A stretch of 64,000 bases of DNA, taken from positions 1 through 64,000 of the forward strand of contig JAJDAH010000380.1 of the NCBI GenBank assembly GCA_029261965.1. Direction: 5' to 3'. Below the pieces are notes generated by a model. It was not told the DNA's origin and did not search any database. It was given only the letters and a program-made list of their open reading frames with translations. A program made the position numbers and the translations under genes. This document shows positions 54,802 through 63,698 of this stretch, one piece after another (within the stretch, counting starts at the first letter, position 1; the number at the start of each line of letters is the position of its first letter). Source of the stretch: Polyangiaceae bacterium (lineage in GTDB: Bacteria; Myxococcota_A; Polyangia; Polyangiales; Polyangiaceae).

Positions 54802-55878
54802 CTACAGGCCGAGATCCTTGGCGTTCACCCAGAAGTGTTCAGGCGGCGACAGATTGAGCGATTTCGGCAACACGCTGGCGAAGCCGACGACGATGTCGAG
54901 CACGAGGACCTCGGTGCCTTTTTCGATCACACCGATGATCGGCGTCGTGTCCTTCGGCGCCAGCCGCAACGCGACTTCCTTGGTAGCGGTGACCTTCTTG
55001 GTTTCGCCCTGCACGGCTAGCTTGGGGCCGCTGCGGCTGCGATTGGTGCGACGGGTCTGCTGATCCATCGTCTCGCCCCACGGCAAGCGCTTGAGATCTC
55101 GTCGCCGCGCCCACGCATCCACGACGATGTCTCCGTGGTGGACCACGTGGATGTACCCGCCCCGCGCCTTCTGGCTCCAGAAGAGAATTCCTTCTTCCGA
55201 CACGTTGTAGAGGGTCGCGACCAGTTGTCGGTCCTGGCCCGCAGAGTCGTACAGGTCGACGGAATCCTTTTTCGTGACGTAACCGCGCGCCTGTCCCGGC
55301 TTCTCCCACCCTGGCGGTGTGCCCGGTTCGAGCGACACCGACGTGCAGTTGGTCCATGCGCTGAACGTCCCCTGGATTGGGTACTTCAACGTCTGCTTGA
55401 TCTTGATGCGATCGTTCTTGGCTCCGACGAAGCTGACCTGTTGCTTGCTTCCCATCCAGATGTGCCCTCGCACGGCAGGGATTTCGGCTTTGGTGTAGAG
55501 CGGCAGCTCGTCGGCATCGATCCACCCGTCGATGCGGAAGCTCCCCGAGCCCGTTCCAGTCTGCACGGCGACGCGTCCGCCTTTCGCCTTCGGAAAGTCG
55601 TAGGTCACCAGCTTGCTTTCGACACCCGTGAACGAAGCGATGTGATTGCCGCCCGCTTCTTTGTCGTAGATCTTCAGATCTTTGGGCATCAGGGTCGAAC
55701 CCTGGAGCATGCACTTTCGGCCGGTACCGCCGGCTTGGCCGGTTGATGGCTCGGCGGTAGCCGCGCTTGCGAGACTGCCGGCCGCCAAACACAAGGCGGC
55801 GAGCATGCCCCACCGGGTGAGTCCGTTCCGATTCGTCTCCACTTTGCCTCCTGGGACTATCTTCTTGCTCGTTGCCAT
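54802..55878 (-). CDS. Exported protein with SH3-like domains
   Basis: This 358-residue protein has a Sec signal (RWGMLAALCLAAGSLASAATA). The mature protein consists of beta-rich repeats with patterns such as GGRVAVQTGTGSGSFRIDGWIDADEL and VTATKEVALRLAPKDTTPIIGVIEKGTEVLVLDI, which resemble bacterial SH3 domains. It is probably periplasmic or surface-bound and may bind peptidoglycan (inference). An ATG at 55878 and a GTG at 55881 are both available. Confidence 0.78.
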   Translation of the reverse strand: MATSKKIVPGGKVETNRNGLTRWGMLAALCLAAGSLASAATAEPSTGQAGGTGRKCMLQGSTLMPKDLKIYDKEAGGNHIASFTGVESKLVTYDFPKAKGGRVAVQTGTGSGSFRIDGWIDADELPLYTKAEIPAVRGHIWMGSKQQVSFVGAKNDRIKIKQTLKYPIQGTFSAWTNCTSVSLEPGTPPGWEKPGQARGYVTKKDSVDLYDSAGQDRQLVATLYNVSEEGILFWSQKARGGYIHVVHHGDIVVDAWARRRDLKRLPWGETMDQQTRRTNRSRSGPKLAVQGETKKVTATKEVALRLAPKDTTPIIGVIEKGTEVLVLDIVVGFASVLPKSLNLSPPEHFWVNAKDLGL

Positions 55879-55910
55879 CACACAATTGGACGAGCGAAAC
55901 CCCTACCGCA

Positions 55911-56819
55911 ATGCTACCTTTTGAATTCGAGTACGCCACCCCGCGTAAACTACCGAAAGCAAAGAGCATTTCTGGTCGAGTGGTGGTCGTGGACATCGCG
56001 TTCGCCGGAGCGGGTAGCAAGGGCTTCGACAAGATCACGCTCCCTTTCATCGATGGTCTGGGCGAGCGACTCCGAGGATGGGTGGACCACCACGACCACG
56101 AGGAGCATCGGCGCTTTGCCGACGATCCCCGTTTCGTGCTCGCGACCAAAGCGGAGCACGGGGCGTGCCCGGAGATGATCGACCCGGCGCTGGTCGAGCG
56201 CATTGGTCCGGTCGACACCATCGTTTGCCACACCGATTTCGACGGGCTCGCCAGTGCCGCGAAGTGGGCTCGCGGCGGCGTCGAGCCCTATGACGGATGT
56301 GATGCCGACGCTCACGCCGTCGATACGCGTCTCGGCAAGCCGAGTCCCATCGGCGAGCGCATCGATCGCGCGCTTCGGGCACGCAGCCGCGACATCGGGC
56401 TTTTCGGGGTTGTGGTGCGCCATCTGGCCACCGGGCTGGAAGACGCGTCCCTGTGGCAGCCGATCGACGAAGCCGCTGCCGAGCTCGTCCCGATCGAGCA
56501 GGAGACTCGTCGAGCGGCGTCGAGCTACGAGACGTTCGAGCCGGACCTCGCCATCGTCGACGTCATCGAGGGCTACACGAGAGTCGACAAGACGCTCCTG
56601 TTGCTGCTCGGTCAAGAGCGGGCGCGCATCAGCATCGTGCTCGACCGCGACAACGTGAGCATCGCCGCGAAGTTCGACAGTGGTCTGAATTTCGTGGAGC
56701 TATTCGACATGGGTGGCGGCATGCCGACGCGAGTCTCGGTACCGCGTGGCCGGCTCGGCGAAGTCCTGGCGGCGCTCGGTGCAGATCCCGATGTGGCCTC
56801 CCGCTACGGCGCGGGCTGA
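55911..56819 (+). CDS. DHH-type phosphoesterase-like protein
   Basis: This 302-residue protein has motifs of the DHH family: VVVDIAFAGAG near the N-terminus, WVDHHDHEEH (DHH at residues about 58-60) and IVCHTDFDGLASAAKWA, which resembles the D-x-D substrate motif. The middle is helical. DHH enzymes cleave phosphodiesters in nucleotides or RNA. The aspartates and histidines look intact. Confidence 0.83.
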   Translation: MLPFEFEYATPRKLPKAKSISGRVVVVDIAFAGAGSKGFDKITLPFIDGLGERLRGWVDHHDHEEHRRFADDPRFVLATKAEHGACPEMIDPALVERIGPVDTIVCHTDFDGLASAAKWARGGVEPYDGCDADAHAVDTRLGKPSPIGERIDRALRARSRDIGLFGVVVRHLATGLEDASLWQPIDEAAAELVPIEQETRRAASSYETFEPDLAIVDVIEGYTRVDKTLLLLLGQERARISIVLDRDNVSIAAKFDSGLNFVELFDMGGGMPTRVSVPRGRLGEVLAALGADPDVASRYGAG

Positions 56820-57114
56820 CACCAGGAGGCGCAACAATGCCGCATTGCGTCATTGAGGGCGCTCCAGTTTTCTCGAACCGTGCGGAGAATCTGTGGATTT
56901 GTTCCGGCTCATCCCTTGACCGTTTGTGGAGTCTTTATCGTTAATTGCATGATTTTACATGGGAAACGTGGTGTTGCTCGGCATGCTTCCTCGTGGTACG
57001 CGGTGCGTTCCACTTTTGAAACGCCATCGCTCGCAACACGCCGAAACAACGTGGGGCGGGGGCTGGCTCAACTAGCTCGCGGTCGGGGGGACCTGCCGCG
57101 AATTTGGGGAACAG
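56820..57114. other. Gene-free region with AT-rich centre
   Basis: This stretch holds no credible frame. A low-GC patch around 56880-56970 may hold the promoter of the next gene (TTGACC at about 56918), but the -10 match is poor. I see no hairpin of note. Confidence 0.4.
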
Positions 57115-58014
57115 ATGGCTGCGAAGGCACACGAGACTAGGTCGTTCGAAGAGATCCTCTTTCACAACGATCGCGTTTCGTTGTGTCTCCTGGTCAACCG
57201 GAGGACCCGCTGCTTGAGGATCATCGACTTCAGGTCAGGGCCGAACCCGGCGAAGCGCATGTTCGTGATGAGCTTGGCTCAGCGCGAGGGCATGGAGCGG
57301 GTGTTCACGCTCGTCGAGCGTGAGGAGGTTTCCACCTGGAGCCGCCTCGGTTTTCATCGCGAGGGCAGCATTCCCGGGTTCTACAAGCGCAGCGACGCTC
57401 ACATTCTCGGGGCGATGGTCCCGCGCGCGCTGACGAATGGGCGCGACGCCGAGTCCGGCGTTCACCCGGTCAACGGAGCGGCGAACAACCGCGCCGAGAA
57501 GCTCTATCAGTCTGCCCGCAAGCTGGCGAAAGAGCGCGAGGGCCAGTCGATGCCCGCCGTGCGCGTCCAGACCAAGCGCGACCAGGACGTGGTCAAGGCC
57601 ACGAGCCAGGCGCTCAGGAACGGTCGAGCCCTCACGGGCTTCGAGCCCTTTGGTCGCGACGTCGACCGCAAGAGTTATCTCTGCACCGCTCGCGGCGGTT
57701 TCTCGTTGGCGGCGTCCGTCGAGAGCCAGCCGTGCTTCAGCAACGCTTTTCTCGAGTTGTTGACGGCTCCGAGGACCGAAAAAGAAGCTGCGGCGACGAC
57801 CGCGGCGATTCGAGGACTCTGCGACGCGCTTTTCGAGCAGGACGTCGTGAGTTGTTTTGCGGTGTCGCCGATCGACGATCTTCAGATGTCGGCGGCGTAC
57901 CTGATGAACGGTTTCCGTCGCACAGGTCGGCTGCAGCAGCACCTGCTCCGGGGCGAGGAACGAAGCGACCTTTTTGTCTGGTCACGCAAGCTCGCCTCGC
58001 CCGACGAAGGTTGA
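57115..58014 (+). CDS. GNAT-like protein with two acetyltransferase-like halves
   Basis: This 299-residue protein starts with ATG at 57115. The N-terminal half ends in VSTWSRLGFHREGSIPGFYKR and the C-terminal half in MSAAYLMNGFRRTGRLQQH. Both resemble the final helix and strand of GNAT folds (GF-xx-x-G...Y). The loop between is basic. I infer a tandem GNAT-like protein; whether both halves bind acetyl-CoA is not clear. Confidence 0.68.
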   Translation: MAAKAHETRSFEEILFHNDRVSLCLLVNRRTRCLRIIDFRSGPNPAKRMFVMSLAQREGMERVFTLVEREEVSTWSRLGFHREGSIPGFYKRSDAHILGAMVPRALTNGRDAESGVHPVNGAANNRAEKLYQSARKLAKEREGQSMPAVRVQTKRDQDVVKATSQALRNGRALTGFEPFGRDVDRKSYLCTARGGFSLAASVESQPCFSNAFLELLTAPRTEKEAAATTAAIRGLCDALFEQDVVSCFAVSPIDDLQMSAAYLMNGFRRTGRLQQHLLRGEERSDLFVWSRKLASPDEG

Positions 58015-58099
58015 GTCGCCGGGCACCTGGACGCGGCGTGGGGTCTGGCCTTACCCTGACTTCCCACGTGCACGGCGCCGCCGCGGGCGCTCGACGCCG

Positions 58100-59260
58100 A
58101 TGAGCATCACTCGACGAGACGCGCTCAAGCTGTTGGTTGCCGGCGGCGTCGTTGGAGTGGGCTGCGAGCGCGCCCGTCCGGGCAAAGCGGCCTCTGGGGA
58201 AGCCGACCCCGGGGAAGCCGACCCCGGTAGGAAAACGAGCGCCCGGGCCGATCCGGTGGTTGGTGTGGAGCCGCTCGGCGCCACTTGGCAGACGCTCGAC
58301 CCGTTTCTTTTTTGCGCCTACCACGACGACGCTTACCCCGCGGGCAACGAGCAGATGGGGCCGGCGGCATCGCTCGCGGGTCGCCAGCTCGGCAGTGACT
58401 TTGGCCGCAAAGACGGCTGGAGCATGTACCACGGGCAAACCGTTCCCGGCTTCCCGCGGCATCCTCATCGCGGGTTCGAAACCGTCTCGGTGGTTCGTCG
58501 CGGTTTGCTCGATCATTCGGATTCACTCGGCGCGACGGCTCGGTACGGCGAAGGCGACGTGCAGTGGCTCACCGCTGGAGCGGGCATCCTCCACGCAGAA
58601 ATGTTCCCGCTCGTACGGCGCACCAACCAGAACCCGCTCGAGATGTTCCAGCTCTGGCTCAACCTTCCCCAGTCGAAAAAGATGGTGCAGCCGCACTTCT
58701 CGATGCTCTGGAAGCCGAGCATTCCCGTCGTGGTCGCGCGCGACGTCGGTGGAGTGGCCGCGGAGATCGACCTCGTGGCCGGTCGTCTCGGTGCCGTCGC
58801 GGCTCCATCGCCGCCGCCCAATTCTTGGGCGGCCGATCCCGAAAGCGACGTGGCGATTTGGACCATCAAGCTGGCGGCTGAGGCGCGTTGGGTCATGCCG
58901 CCCGCTCGGCCCGGCTCGAATCGGGCGCTCTTCTATTTCCGGGGCAGCGGCTTGAGCGTCGGGGGTCGCGCGGTCGATGTGCGACACCGAATCCAGCTCG
59001 CGCCCGACCGGGAGGCAGTGCTCGAAAACGGACCCACGGAGTCCGAGCTGCTGATGATGCAGGGCAAGCCGATCGGCGAACCCGTCGCCAAGCGCGGGCC
59101 GTTCGTGATGAACACCGAGGAAGAAATCCGGCAAGCATTTTCTGACTACCGGCGAACTGAGTTCGGCGGGTGGCCGTGGCAAAAGGACGATCCGGTGCAC
59201 TCGAGACCGGAGGGTCGGTTCGCGAAACACGTCGACGGCCGAATCGAGCGACCAACGTAG
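58100..59260 (+). CDS. Tat-exported lipoprotein pirin
   Basis: This 386-residue protein has the pirin motifs GFPRHPHRGFETVS and WLTAGAGILHAEM, whose His and Glu residues bind the metal. The C-terminal cupin continues with FYFRGSG and LLMMQGKPIGEPVAKRGPFVMN. The N-terminus MSITRRDALKLLVAGGVVGVGC has a twin-arginine motif (TRRDALK) and the lipobox VGVGC, followed by a 15-base repeat (GEADPGEADPG). Pirins are usually cytosolic, so an exported lipoprotein form is unusual. ATG at 58100. Confidence 0.88.
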   Translation: MSITRRDALKLLVAGGVVGVGCERARPGKAASGEADPGEADPGRKTSARADPVVGVEPLGATWQTLDPFLFCAYHDDAYPAGNEQMGPAASLAGRQLGSDFGRKDGWSMYHGQTVPGFPRHPHRGFETVSVVRRGLLDHSDSLGATARYGEGDVQWLTAGAGILHAEMFPLVRRTNQNPLEMFQLWLNLPQSKKMVQPHFSMLWKPSIPVVVARDVGGVAAEIDLVAGRLGAVAAPSPPPNSWAADPESDVAIWTIKLAAEARWVMPPARPGSNRALFYFRGSGLSVGGRAVDVRHRIQLAPDREAVLENGPTESELLMMQGKPIGEPVAKRGPFVMNTEEEIRQAFSDYRRTEFGGWPWQKDDPVHSRPEGRFAKHVDGRIERPT

Positions 59261-59325
59261 CGGGCGCGATGCGCGCGGCCGGCGCTAAGCTGGCATCGGC
59301 GGCGGAGGGCTGACAGTATCGCGGC

Positions 59326-61806
59326 GTGCGACTCCCCAAGGTGCTGGTTGGACTCGTCTGTCTGTCGGCGAGCCCGGCGTTCGCTCAGAGCCCGGGTGCC
59401 GCAGCTCCACCCGGTCGAGCCCAGCTGGCCCTCGACGTGAAGTTGAGCCTCGCGGGGCTGAGCGCTCGTTCTTGCGCACAAGCCCCGTGCGCCGGTGCGG
59501 AGTCCCCAGTGGCGATCGCGCCCGAGGCGTTGGCGCAGGCGTCTCGGGGCACGGTCGCGGTCGTGCCCATCGGTCAGGGGCGCCACGCGGTGCACGTGCG
59601 GATCCCCGTCGGGGTTCGAGCGTGGGAAACCGTGCTCGCGGCGCCCAGTCGGGGCGCGCAGCCGAAGATCGTATTCAACGATTGGACGGGGCTGGTGAAG
59701 GGCCAAGACGGGCTTCGCTCGGGTCCCATCGTGCAGGTGTCCGAGGCCATGGCCGATGGCACGCGTCGAATCGTCATCGGCGAGCAGCGCGAGGACCTGA
59801 CGCTGTGCGGGCGACCGGCGGCACTTCGACCGAAAATGCTCGTCGCAAAGAGTCTCGAGCTCAAGGCGGCGCGGATGCATCGCCTCTCCGTTCAAGAGCG
59901 TTCGGCGGCAACCAGGATCGGCGCGACTCGGCTCGAAGGGGAGTGGAAGCCTGGGCCGCCGCTCCTGCGCGCGGTAGCCGCCTCGAGCGCGGCGTCGGGA
60001 ACGAATCCGGCGGCGCTCACCGATTCGGACCTCGAGACCACATGGGCCGAAGGGCGGGGTGGATCGGGGCGCGGCGAGTTTGCCGTCCTCCAAGCCACCC
60101 CCGAGGTGGGCATCCGCGCGTTCGAGATCGTGATTCGACCGCCCACCGAAACGCCCGCGAACGGCGTCGCGCCGGACGAAATCTACCTCGCGACGCCCAA
60201 GCGTCTCTTTCATGTGTCGATGCCCGAGGACGTGTGGGGTGTTCCCGGCGCCCGCTACTCCGTGAAGCTTCCCGAGCCCGTGCGAACCGACTGCGTCGCC
60301 CTCGTGACCCACAGCGCTCAAGGCGAAGGCAAGGACATGCGAGTCTCCTTCGCCGAAATTTCGGCCGAGAGCGAGCTTGGCTCGCAAAGCATCTCGGAGC
60401 TCGTGGCGGCGCTGGCCAGCGGTGACGCTCGTGCGGTCGCCGCCGCCGCCGTGCTTCGGAATCTAGGCGACCCGGCGTTCGGCGCGGTGGCGAAGGCCTT
60501 CGATGGACTGGACGAAGGCGGCCGCCGCGTCGCACTCGACGTCGTGGACCACGCGCCGTGCAAGACGTCGGTGCCGGTGTACGTGCGCGCATTGCTCGGA
60601 GCACATGCGGCGCAACAGATCCACGCGAGCCATCGGCTTCGGCGTTGTGGCTCCGAAAGCGCTGAGCCGCTCTCGCTAGCCCTCCGTCGAGCCAACGCCA
60701 AAACCGTCGGGTTGCTCGCGGAGATGCTGGCCGTGGTCGCGCCGGATACCGCCGTGACCGAGATGCTCGCTCGGGTCGCGAAGGGAAACCGAGAGATCCG
60801 CGCCGTGCTGCGGGTGGCGCTGGCGAGGGCTTCGACCTCGGAAAAGTCCGCCAACAAGATCCGCGAAGCGCTCGACGATGGGTCCGTGCCCCCGGTGGTG
60901 AGCATCGACTTGCTGCGCGCCCTCGGGCCTCGGCTCCCGCGATTCGGCGCTCAGGCCCAAAGGGCGTTTCTTCGCTTGGCCAAGCCGGGCGCGAACCTGC
61001 GCACTCGCTATCTGTTGCTCGTTCCCGCCGCGCACCTCGCCCGCTCGTCGCCGGCGGCCAAGAGCTTTCTCTCCAAAGCGATCACTTCGGACGAGAGCCA
61101 CTTCGTCCGCGCCGGCGCGGCGCTCAGTGTCCAGCGGCCCGGCGAGTTTCGCGACGAGCTCCTCCAGGCTCTCGGCGACGACAACGTGCGTGTTCGCGAA
61201 GCCGCCGTCGCGACGCTTGGTAGCCCCCACGGTACGTTTGCTTGGGAGCAGATCGTCGAGAGACTCACCAAGGACCGGTGGCCGCTCGTCCGGTCTCGAG
61301 CGGCGCGGGCCCTCGCCGATCTCGGTCCGAGTCGTTCGATTGACCGAGCGCTCGCCGGCGCTCTCGAAGACCAATCCGGTCATGTACGGTTGCCCGTAGT
61401 TCTGGCGCTCGGGAATCGGCGCGCGCTCGCCGAGGCGCCGCTCGTGCGAGAGCGACTTTCCGACGGCGATGAGATCCTCGCCGTACGGGCGAACGCTGCG
61501 CGTGCCCTCGGCTTGATGTGCGACCAGACGTCGATTCGGCTGCTCACGGATTGGGCGAACAAGCTGGTCGACGGTCGTGCGTCCGAGGCAGCGCATGCGA
61601 TCGGACCCGCCGCGGTCTGGGCGCTCGGACAGCTCGGGCCGACGGACCTGAAGAAGCGTCTCACGCCGCTTCTGGCAAAAGAGGCCCCCGTCGTTGCGCG
61701 TGCCGCCGCCGGTATGGCGCTCCGCGCCAACGGTCAGCGCTGCCGTCGACGCCCGGCAACGGTGGCTCGACGCGCTTTGCCGCGGAGGGTAGCCAGCGGG
61801 CTCTGA
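59326..61806 (+). CDS. Exported HEAT-repeat protein
   Basis: This 826-residue protein (GTG start) has a Sec signal (MRLPKVLVGLVCLSASPAFA). A beta-rich N-terminal part (about 30-340) includes a discoidin-like segment (ALTDSDLETTWAEG). HEAT repeats make up the C-terminal half (DDNVRVREAAVATLGS, LVRSRAARALADLG, AVRANAARALGL). It is probably a periplasmic or surface scaffold. Its TGA overlaps the ATG of the epimerase gene (TGATG). Confidence 0.82.
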   Translation: MRLPKVLVGLVCLSASPAFAQSPGAAAPPGRAQLALDVKLSLAGLSARSCAQAPCAGAESPVAIAPEALAQASRGTVAVVPIGQGRHAVHVRIPVGVRAWETVLAAPSRGAQPKIVFNDWTGLVKGQDGLRSGPIVQVSEAMADGTRRIVIGEQREDLTLCGRPAALRPKMLVAKSLELKAARMHRLSVQERSAATRIGATRLEGEWKPGPPLLRAVAASSAASGTNPAALTDSDLETTWAEGRGGSGRGEFAVLQATPEVGIRAFEIVIRPPTETPANGVAPDEIYLATPKRLFHVSMPEDVWGVPGARYSVKLPEPVRTDCVALVTHSAQGEGKDMRVSFAEISAESELGSQSISELVAALASGDARAVAAAAVLRNLGDPAFGAVAKAFDGLDEGGRRVALDVVDHAPCKTSVPVYVRALLGAHAAQQIHASHRLRRCGSESAEPLSLALRRANAKTVGLLAEMLAVVAPDTAVTEMLARVAKGNREIRAVLRVALARASTSEKSANKIREALDDGSVPPVVSIDLLRALGPRLPRFGAQAQRAFLRLAKPGANLRTRYLLLVPAAHLARSSPAAKSFLSKAITSDESHFVRAGAALSVQRPGEFRDELLQALGDDNVRVREAAVATLGSPHGTFAWEQIVERLTKDRWPLVRSRAARALADLGPSRSIDRALAGALEDQSGHVRLPVVLALGNRRALAEAPLVRERLSDGDEILAVRANAARALGLMCDQTSIRLLTDWANKLVDGRASEAAHAIGPAAVWALGQLGPTDLKKRLTPLLAKEAPVVARAAAGMALRANGQRCRRRPATVARRALPRRVASGL

Positions 61807-62855
61807 TGAGTCGCGTTCTCGTCACCGGCGCATCCGGCTTTGTCGGTTCCCGGCTCGTCCGCGCGCTCGTCGACCGCGGTGAACAGGTCAAGGCGCTCGT
61901 GCGGCCCGGGTCGAGCTTGAAGCAGCTTCGCGGCTACTCGCCTGGACAAGTCGAGCTCGCCGTCGGCGACATCATGGTGGGTCACACCGTTTTCGCCGCG
62001 CTTGCTGGTTGCAACCGGCTGTACCACGTCGCGAGCAACTTCCGCATGTGGGCGCCGAACCCCGAGGACATTCTGGCGCCCGCGATAGAAGGCACACGCA
62101 ACACTCTCGAGGCTGCGCGTCGCCGCGGCCTCGAAAAGATCGTCGTGACGTCGAGCGTCGCCGCCCTCGGCACGACGAGCGATCGCTCCAGTATGGACGA
62201 GTCGAGTGAGTTCAACTTGCCCGACGCCGAGACGTACATCCTCTCGAAGTACCGAGCTGAAGAGGTCGTTCAAGAAATGATCGACGCGGGTTTGCCCGCG
62301 GTCATCGTTCTGCCGTCGGGGATCTTCGGACCAGGAGATTGGAAGCCCACACCGTCGGGTGACGGCATTCTTCAGTATCTGCGGTATCCGCCTTGGCTGA
62401 AGTTCCCGGTGACCGCCGGAGGGTTGAACATCGTCGATGTCGACGACGTCGTCAGCGGGCACATGCTGGCCATGGACAACGGCAGCATCGGCGAGCGCTA
62501 CATTCTCGGTGGTGACAACGTCACCTTCGAAGAGATGTTTGGCATTCTGTCGGACTACACGGGTCTCGCGCGGCCGGGCATGAACGTTCCCCGCGGCATC
62601 GTCATGCTGAGCGGCGTGCTTCTCGAGCTCGCAGCGCGCTTTGGTGGAGCCGATCCGGCGGTGACTCGGCGTCTCGCGCGTGACTATGCGTTCGGCTACG
62701 CCTGGGTTTCGAGCGAGAAGGCGGAGGCCCAGTTGGGCTACGAGCACCGCCCGGCGAAAGTGGCGCTGGAGCGCTCGGTTTCGTGGTTTCTCGAGAAAGG
62801 GTACGTGTCGGAGAACGTGACGCGCCGGTTGCGTCTCGAGCTCCGACCAACGTGA
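61806..62855 (+). CDS. HpnA-like NAD(P)-dependent sugar epimerase/reductase
   Basis: This 349-residue short-chain reductase-type protein has the nucleotide motif VTGASGFVGSRLV (G-x-x-G-x-x-G), LYHVASNFRMWAPNPEDI, SSVAALG, the YILSK catalytic Tyr-Lys motif, and PSGIFGPGDWKPTPSG. It ends with GERYILGGDNVTFEEMF. These follow the hopanoid-associated epimerase HpnA pattern closely. The start overlaps the HEAT gene stop and its stop overlaps the next start. Confidence 0.9.
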   Translation: MSRVLVTGASGFVGSRLVRALVDRGEQVKALVRPGSSLKQLRGYSPGQVELAVGDIMVGHTVFAALAGCNRLYHVASNFRMWAPNPEDILAPAIEGTRNTLEAARRRGLEKIVVTSSVAALGTTSDRSSMDESSEFNLPDAETYILSKYRAEEVVQEMIDAGLPAVIVLPSGIFGPGDWKPTPSGDGILQYLRYPPWLKFPVTAGGLNIVDVDDVVSGHMLAMDNGSIGERYILGGDNVTFEEMFGILSDYTGLARPGMNVPRGIVMLSGVLLELAARFGGADPAVTRRLARDYAFGYAWVSSEKAEAQLGYEHRPAKVALERSVSWFLEKGYVSENVTRRLRLELRPT

Positions 62856-63583
62856 TGCAGCGGTCGGCGTCGCTCGGAGAAGGTGCGCTCTTGGGGGTGC
62901 TGTGCGCCTTGGTTGTCGCGGTGCCCGCGGCGTGGCGAGTGGCCGGCGAAGCGGTGTCTGTGCCCATCGCTTGCGTGGGATTGGCTGGCGGTGCGGTTCT
63001 TCTCTTGGCGCCTTTGTTGATGGCGGCTCGGGCGTCGCGCCCGTGGCCCAAGGCCGCCTCGCCATTGCCCGCGGCCGTGCTCATCGCTCTCGGACCGCTG
63101 ATGTTTTTCGCCGCGCTCCTCAAGGTGTTCACGCACCATCGCCCGCTCGGGGCGACCACTTTTGCGATCGGCTCGGCGGTGATGATGCTCGGGGCCATCG
63201 CGCTCGCGGCGCGTTTCGGGCAGTGGGCGCGCTCCGCTGGCCGCATGCGGCTGGTCGGGCGAGCCGCTCTCGCCGGGTCGATTCTGTTTTCACTCGCCCT
63301 CGCCGCCCGAGAAGTGGCGCCGGCACTCGGCGATATCGGTGCGAGAAGCGGAGCCCGCGGTCAAATGTTTGACGTCTTGCTCGCGGTCATCGTCGTCGTC
63401 GTTGCGAGTCGCCTGAGTCTTCCGAGCCCCGTCCAACGCTTGGCGAAGCTCGGTGGAATCGTTGTCTTTGTGGTGCTGGCCCTGAGTGGCTTTTTCGTGC
63501 TCCGCGCGACACCAGAGCTGCTCGAGTCGGCGCGTTCCTCGGCGCCGCTGGTTTTGGGGGTCGGAAGCTGGTTGGGGGGTTGA
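62855..63583 (+). CDS. Integral membrane protein
   Basis: This 242-residue protein has about six hydrophobic segments (for example GALLGVLCALVVAVPAAW, PAAVLIALGPLMFFAALL and FDVLLAVIVVVVASRL). No enzymatic motif is visible. Its start overlaps the epimerase stop (TGATG), so the three genes are translationally coupled. Confidence 0.83.
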   Translation: MQRSASLGEGALLGVLCALVVAVPAAWRVAGEAVSVPIACVGLAGGAVLLLAPLLMAARASRPWPKAASPLPAAVLIALGPLMFFAALLKVFTHHRPLGATTFAIGSAVMMLGAIALAARFGQWARSAGRMRLVGRAALAGSILFSLALAAREVAPALGDIGARSGARGQMFDVLLAVIVVVVASRLSLPSPVQRLAKLGGIVVFVVLALSGFFVLRATPELLESARSSAPLVLGVGSWLGG

Positions 63584-63698
63584 CAGCGAAGCCGGTTTTT
63601 CGACCGGTGGTCACGTTGACGGAGTGCATGGGCGACCTTACGCTTGATAGTCGGTGCCCAGTTTTCTCCCCTCGTGTTTGGGGAGTTCGGTCCAACCG

